A stretch of DNA of 10,872 bases, from positions 267,676,533 through 267,687,404 of the forward strand of contig JANKJI010000001.1 in NCBI GenBank assembly GCA_024626585.1, given 5' to 3'. Shown in pieces: positions 7,741 to 10,872 of the stretch. Source of the stretch: Ginkgo biloba. Taxonomy: Eukaryota > Streptophyta > Ginkgoopsida > Ginkgoales > Ginkgoaceae. Numbering within the stretch: position 1 is the first letter of the stretch; the number at the start of each line of letters is the position of its first letter. The position numbers and the translations under genes were made by a program. Under the pieces are notes generated by a model. It saw only the letters and a program-made list of their open reading frames with translations. It had not been told where the DNA came from and made no database searches.

Positions 7741-10206
7741 AATCGACTTACAGGAAAATGAATAAACTCAATCTAATGATATTTTGACCATAACTTGGTC
7801 ATAAAAAGTCAGATTACAACGAAATTTAGAATGTAGTTGTAGAATACCAAAACTCTTAAGCTATCCAAAATTTAGGTCAAGAAAATTTTATTTACCCCTT
7901 AAAATTTTTTTAATTAGATCTTGAGTTTCCAACATATTGGGGATTTGGAGAAAAGGCATCAAGTGCATCCCTTCAATCACTTGAACCTTTGCAATCATCG
8001 ATGTGTCTCTCTAACAACCTTCCATATCCTATCATTCAATAATTTATTTTATCAAACTTGCACTAAAAGAACTATATACTTCCATTAATATTAAACATGT
8101 GCCTACTAAAAGCCAAAAAATCCCCCCCCAACATTGTTTCACTATGGATATCATAATTCTATATAAGCAGCCATGATGGTACTTTATGCACAAAACTTTT
8201 GAATAATAAAGTTATATTTAACAAGGATTTCATCGATATTAATTATTGTTCTATATAAAATCTTGGATGGCACCCATTATGTTGTTTAATTGAATATCAT
8301 TTCCACCATTGTTATCGTATTGTATTATATTATTTATTTTGTTGTCTTACATATTTTTTAGCTTCTTACATTTTATTGTTATTTGTTATTACTATTGCTA
8401 TTTTATTTTATTTTATTTATAATTTCTTTATTATTATTTTTATCCCCCCAACAACACCATTTATTTTCTAAATTTTCATGACTTATTTGTTATTTCATAT
8501 TCTTTCATATTGATACATATCAAAAAGCTATAGAATTTTCTTATCTCTATATGCCTAATATCTAAGATGATATATTGCATCTTTCTCATTATTCCATTTC
8601 ACTATAGCTTCAAATATTGTCTTTATTCATAGTTCCCACTCAAAATAGTTATATTCACTTTATTTGAATCCATTTATTATTTGCAACCCAAATCATACCA
8701 TTCTATGTATACCCTCCTCTTGATATTGTTTCATCTACAACATTCCACGTAGTTTTGTTTCCTAGACATTTCTTTATGAATTATTATAAAGAAACATATT
8801 GTTGTACATACTTATCTCCTTTAAATTTATGTTCTCATCAATATTTATGCCTTATTGTTCCAAATCACCATGTCTACCTCTTACTATTCTTACCCATTTA
8901 TGGCATTATTATATTCTCTAAATCATCCTTGCAATCATTTATTACTACCAATACTTAATTTGTCATCATGTAGTTTCATGTTATATGTTAATTTGTCGTT
9001 ATTGGGAAAAACACATTACATATTATTATTTTTACTTACTTTCATCAAAATAATTGAAACGCATCCTTATACTTTCTGTTTCATCTTTAGAAACCTTTTT
9101 ATCATTCATAAATCCTATATTTATGTTAATAGATTTTTCTTATTGATATATCTTAGTCAAAAAATAAATATCTAGGTATTATTAAATGGTTAGTATAAGT
9201 TCTTGAAAGATATTTTAAGGGGTTAATTATGAAGGTTCTAATGGAATCACCACTTGATTCACATTATAGAGAAAAAATAAACATATTTTCTCATTATGAA
9301 CATTAAATATTATTCATATTTTTAGCATATAAGATCATGATTTTATTAGGACCATGTATAGTATCATATTATTTGGACTCATTAGCAATAATATTAATCA
9401 ACACGTTCATAAGAAGACATAGGTGGAGGATGGATTTCTCTTTTAAAATTTTGTGAATACGATAGTCCCTTTTGTAGATAATGCCATTATTTTATCTTCT
9501 ACTCTTTATGCACTATAAAGAAAATCAAATCTAGCTCTAATCTATTAGGAATGATATTTTGATGTTAACCTTAAGAAAATAATGTTATATCTTCTAGTAA
9601 TTTTAATGATATATCCAACCATATTAGATTGCATTATATTTATATAACAAATAGTTTACATTAGAATATAAATATGGCATTATACCTATTTAATATATAT
9701 TCGAGTAGCTTTGTAATGTAATAGAGTACACTCTATTTTTATAATAGTTTTTTAGGTTTGTAATACTATTGCAAAGATTTGATTATGGTTGTTGTCAAGT
9801 TATTTTTTGGTAACAAGTTAAATGGATGGTAATTGTATTCCTACAAGTCATAATAATCCATGTTGTTATATAAGAATTTGTAGATGAATATTTTATTATA
9901 CATCTTTCTCCAAATTTAGTAATATAAATTTACTTTCAATAAAAATGAAAATAAAAGTTAACAATCCATCTTCTAGTTATTTTAGGGTTCATTTAATAAG
10001 ACCTGTCTTTAGCAAGTTCCTATGAGTTAAGAATCACATGTGAAAAGGTTACAACTCCCTTTCACCTATACAAAAGTAGTATGTTTTAGCTCCATTTTTA
10101 GGATATCCTCACCAAATGACAATTGTTGAATTCCATTATAAGGGCTCTTATTCTTATGGGTTAGATATTTAGGGATAAAACTTATTATGATAAAATTTTA
10201 TAAGGT
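7741..10206. other. long non-coding stretch with a G-poor, T-rich tract
   Basis: No gene was recognised. From about 8100 to 9180 the plus strand is strikingly poor in G and rich in T, with C-runs (cccccccc at 8123-8130, cccccc near 8444), (atttt)n microsatellite-like sequence near 8398-8420, and long low-complexity open frames. The 67- and 106-codon ORFs there (8755-8958 and 8855-9175) are low-complexity and hydrophobic with no domain, so they are not called. From 9180 to 10206 the sequence is ordinary A/T-rich DNA with a small palindrome at 9720-9737. Confidence 0.5.
9720..9737. repeat. perfect 8-bp inverted repeat
   Basis: The arms aatagagt (9720-9727) and actctatt (9730-9737) are perfect reverse complements with a 2-base centre. 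It is short, and in A/T-rich DNA such palindromes arise by chance fairly often. No function is claimed. Confidence 0.7.
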
Positions 10207-10795
10207 TTAGGAGTCCACAATCTTATATTTATGCAAAGTATTTTCAAGATAAAATTTGTCACCCTTCCTATAATATACATTTATATTCTTGGCCTCCAAC
10301 TTCTACTAGGTAACTTTTTCATGGAATCTTGGATGTTTGAAAGTTTTACAGAGCTCATTGGCTTCTCCACTGCATCCATCCTTACCCAATCAACTTCAAC
10401 TTCCTTTTAAACTAGTTTATGCAAGGCATCACTATATGTTGTGGATAACAAAGGCACTACACTTTGCATTGTCATCGCTAGCAATTTGGACTCCTTAGGA
10501 TAAATTATGCGCTCTCCATAAACAATCCTTGCTGCTTTAAGCTTGCATGACCTCTTTCTACAACTCTATAATGTTTTGCTTGGAATTCACATTCAATGGC
10601 AACGAAAGCATTATGTAAGCACACATACAAACTACCTATGCTCAACCCTTCAATAGTGATATTCGTCGAACTATTTAATTAAACACTAGACTATCTAAGC
10701 CATTACTCTATGATCATCATTTAGTAATAAAGCATCATACCTCTACACATTTTGGAGTATATTTTAAGATGCAACCTTTTGTGAGGTATCAACAA
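10207..10795 (-). pseudogene. unrecognised broken gene, minus strand, higher G+C than surroundings
   Basis: Four successive segments read like protein but in different frames. Segment 1 (10794-10656) gives VVDTSQKVAS, RYDALLLNDDHRVMA and FDEYHY, with stops TAA 10766, TAG 10745, TAG 10697, TAG 10688 and TAG 10673. Segment 2 (10654-10511) is open for 48 codons, including NAFVAIECEFQAKHYRVVE and SLKQQGLFMES. Segment 3 (10508 to about 10306) gives YPKESKLLAMTMQSVVPLL, then a TAA at 10409, then EVEVDWVRMDAVEKP and NIQDSMKKLP. Segment 4 (10302-10210) gives YYRKGDKFYLENTLHKYKIV and ends at TAA 10209. Single-base indels would explain each junction. Just upstream, tactaaaatacacag (10810-10796) looks like a plant branch point plus 3' splice acceptor, so segment 1 may begin an exon. 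The composition is richer in G+C than the flanks, as expected of former coding DNA. I do not recognise the family; it could be a host-gene duplicate or part of another mobile element. Confidence 0.6.
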
Positions 10796-10810
10796 CTGTG
10801 TATTTTAGTA
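10796..10810 (-). other. possible intron 3' end (branch point and acceptor AG)
   Basis: On the minus strand the word tactaaaatacacag ends in AG at 10797-10796, immediately before the coding-like segment. TACTAA-like branch words close to an AG are typical of plant introns. The polypyrimidine tract between them is weak, so this is a suggestion supported mainly by where the coding signal starts. Confidence 0.3.
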
Positions 10811-10872
10811 TGTATATATGTGGGTTCTATTCATAGTTTAAGACCCTTTTTTTTGTTTTTTCCATAAATTAT

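Noticed and set aside
8855-9175. 106-codon plus-strand ORF rich in L, F, S and Y
   Set aside because: It lies in a T-rich, G-poor tract where stops (which need A or G) are rarer by composition. There is no domain or signal, and it overlaps another equally featureless ORF (8755-8958).

Overview
The window looks like plant nuclear DNA: A+T-rich (about 30% G+C by eye), strongly CpG-poor, and with almost no open reading frames. Its only clearly recognisable genes are the ruins of a Ty3/gypsy (Metaviridae) LTR retrotransposon. A seed plant with a large, repeat-laden and heavily methylated genome fits best. A conifer is possible from the flavour of the Gag and Pol motifs, but the sequence does not settle this. 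No bacterial or organellar gene order, rRNA, tRNA or CRISPR array was seen.

Layout. Bases 1-61 may be the edge of a minus-strand coding fragment that runs off the window. Bases 62-2700 hold no recognisable gene: first an A/T-rich part, then a part rich in short G- and C-runs with a degenerate tandem repeat near 1794-1877. Bases 3637-4138 form a possible minus-strand unit: a CCAAT box, a good TATA box (TATAAATA) and, about 280 bp downstream, a 46-codon ORF. Bases 4679-7262 are the Ty3/gypsy remnant in canonical order: gag with a decayed zinc knuckle, aspartic protease (PR), reverse transcriptase (RT) and the start of RNase H (RH). All parts are on the plus strand and all are disabled. Integrase and clear LTRs were not found.

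Bases 7263-10206 are mostly non-coding, with a 31-bp tandem repeat (7653-7740), a primer-binding-site-like sequence (7547-7564) and a long G-poor, T-rich tract (about 8100-9180). Bases 10207-10795 on the minus strand are a richer-G+C island that reads as a broken gene in four successive reading-frame segments. I do not recognise the protein. A plausible intron acceptor lies at its upstream edge.

How the parts relate. The gag-C, PR and RT segments share one reading frame, consistent with one ancestral Gag-Pol polyprotein. Many in-frame stops sit where related proteins have glutamine, and the window is nearly free of CpG. This is the expected mark of long-term cytosine methylation and C-to-T decay. 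Catalytic aspartates are lost in PR, RT motif A and RNase H, although the RT YVDD box survives. The element can no longer move by itself. Nothing in the window can confidently be called an intact functional gene.
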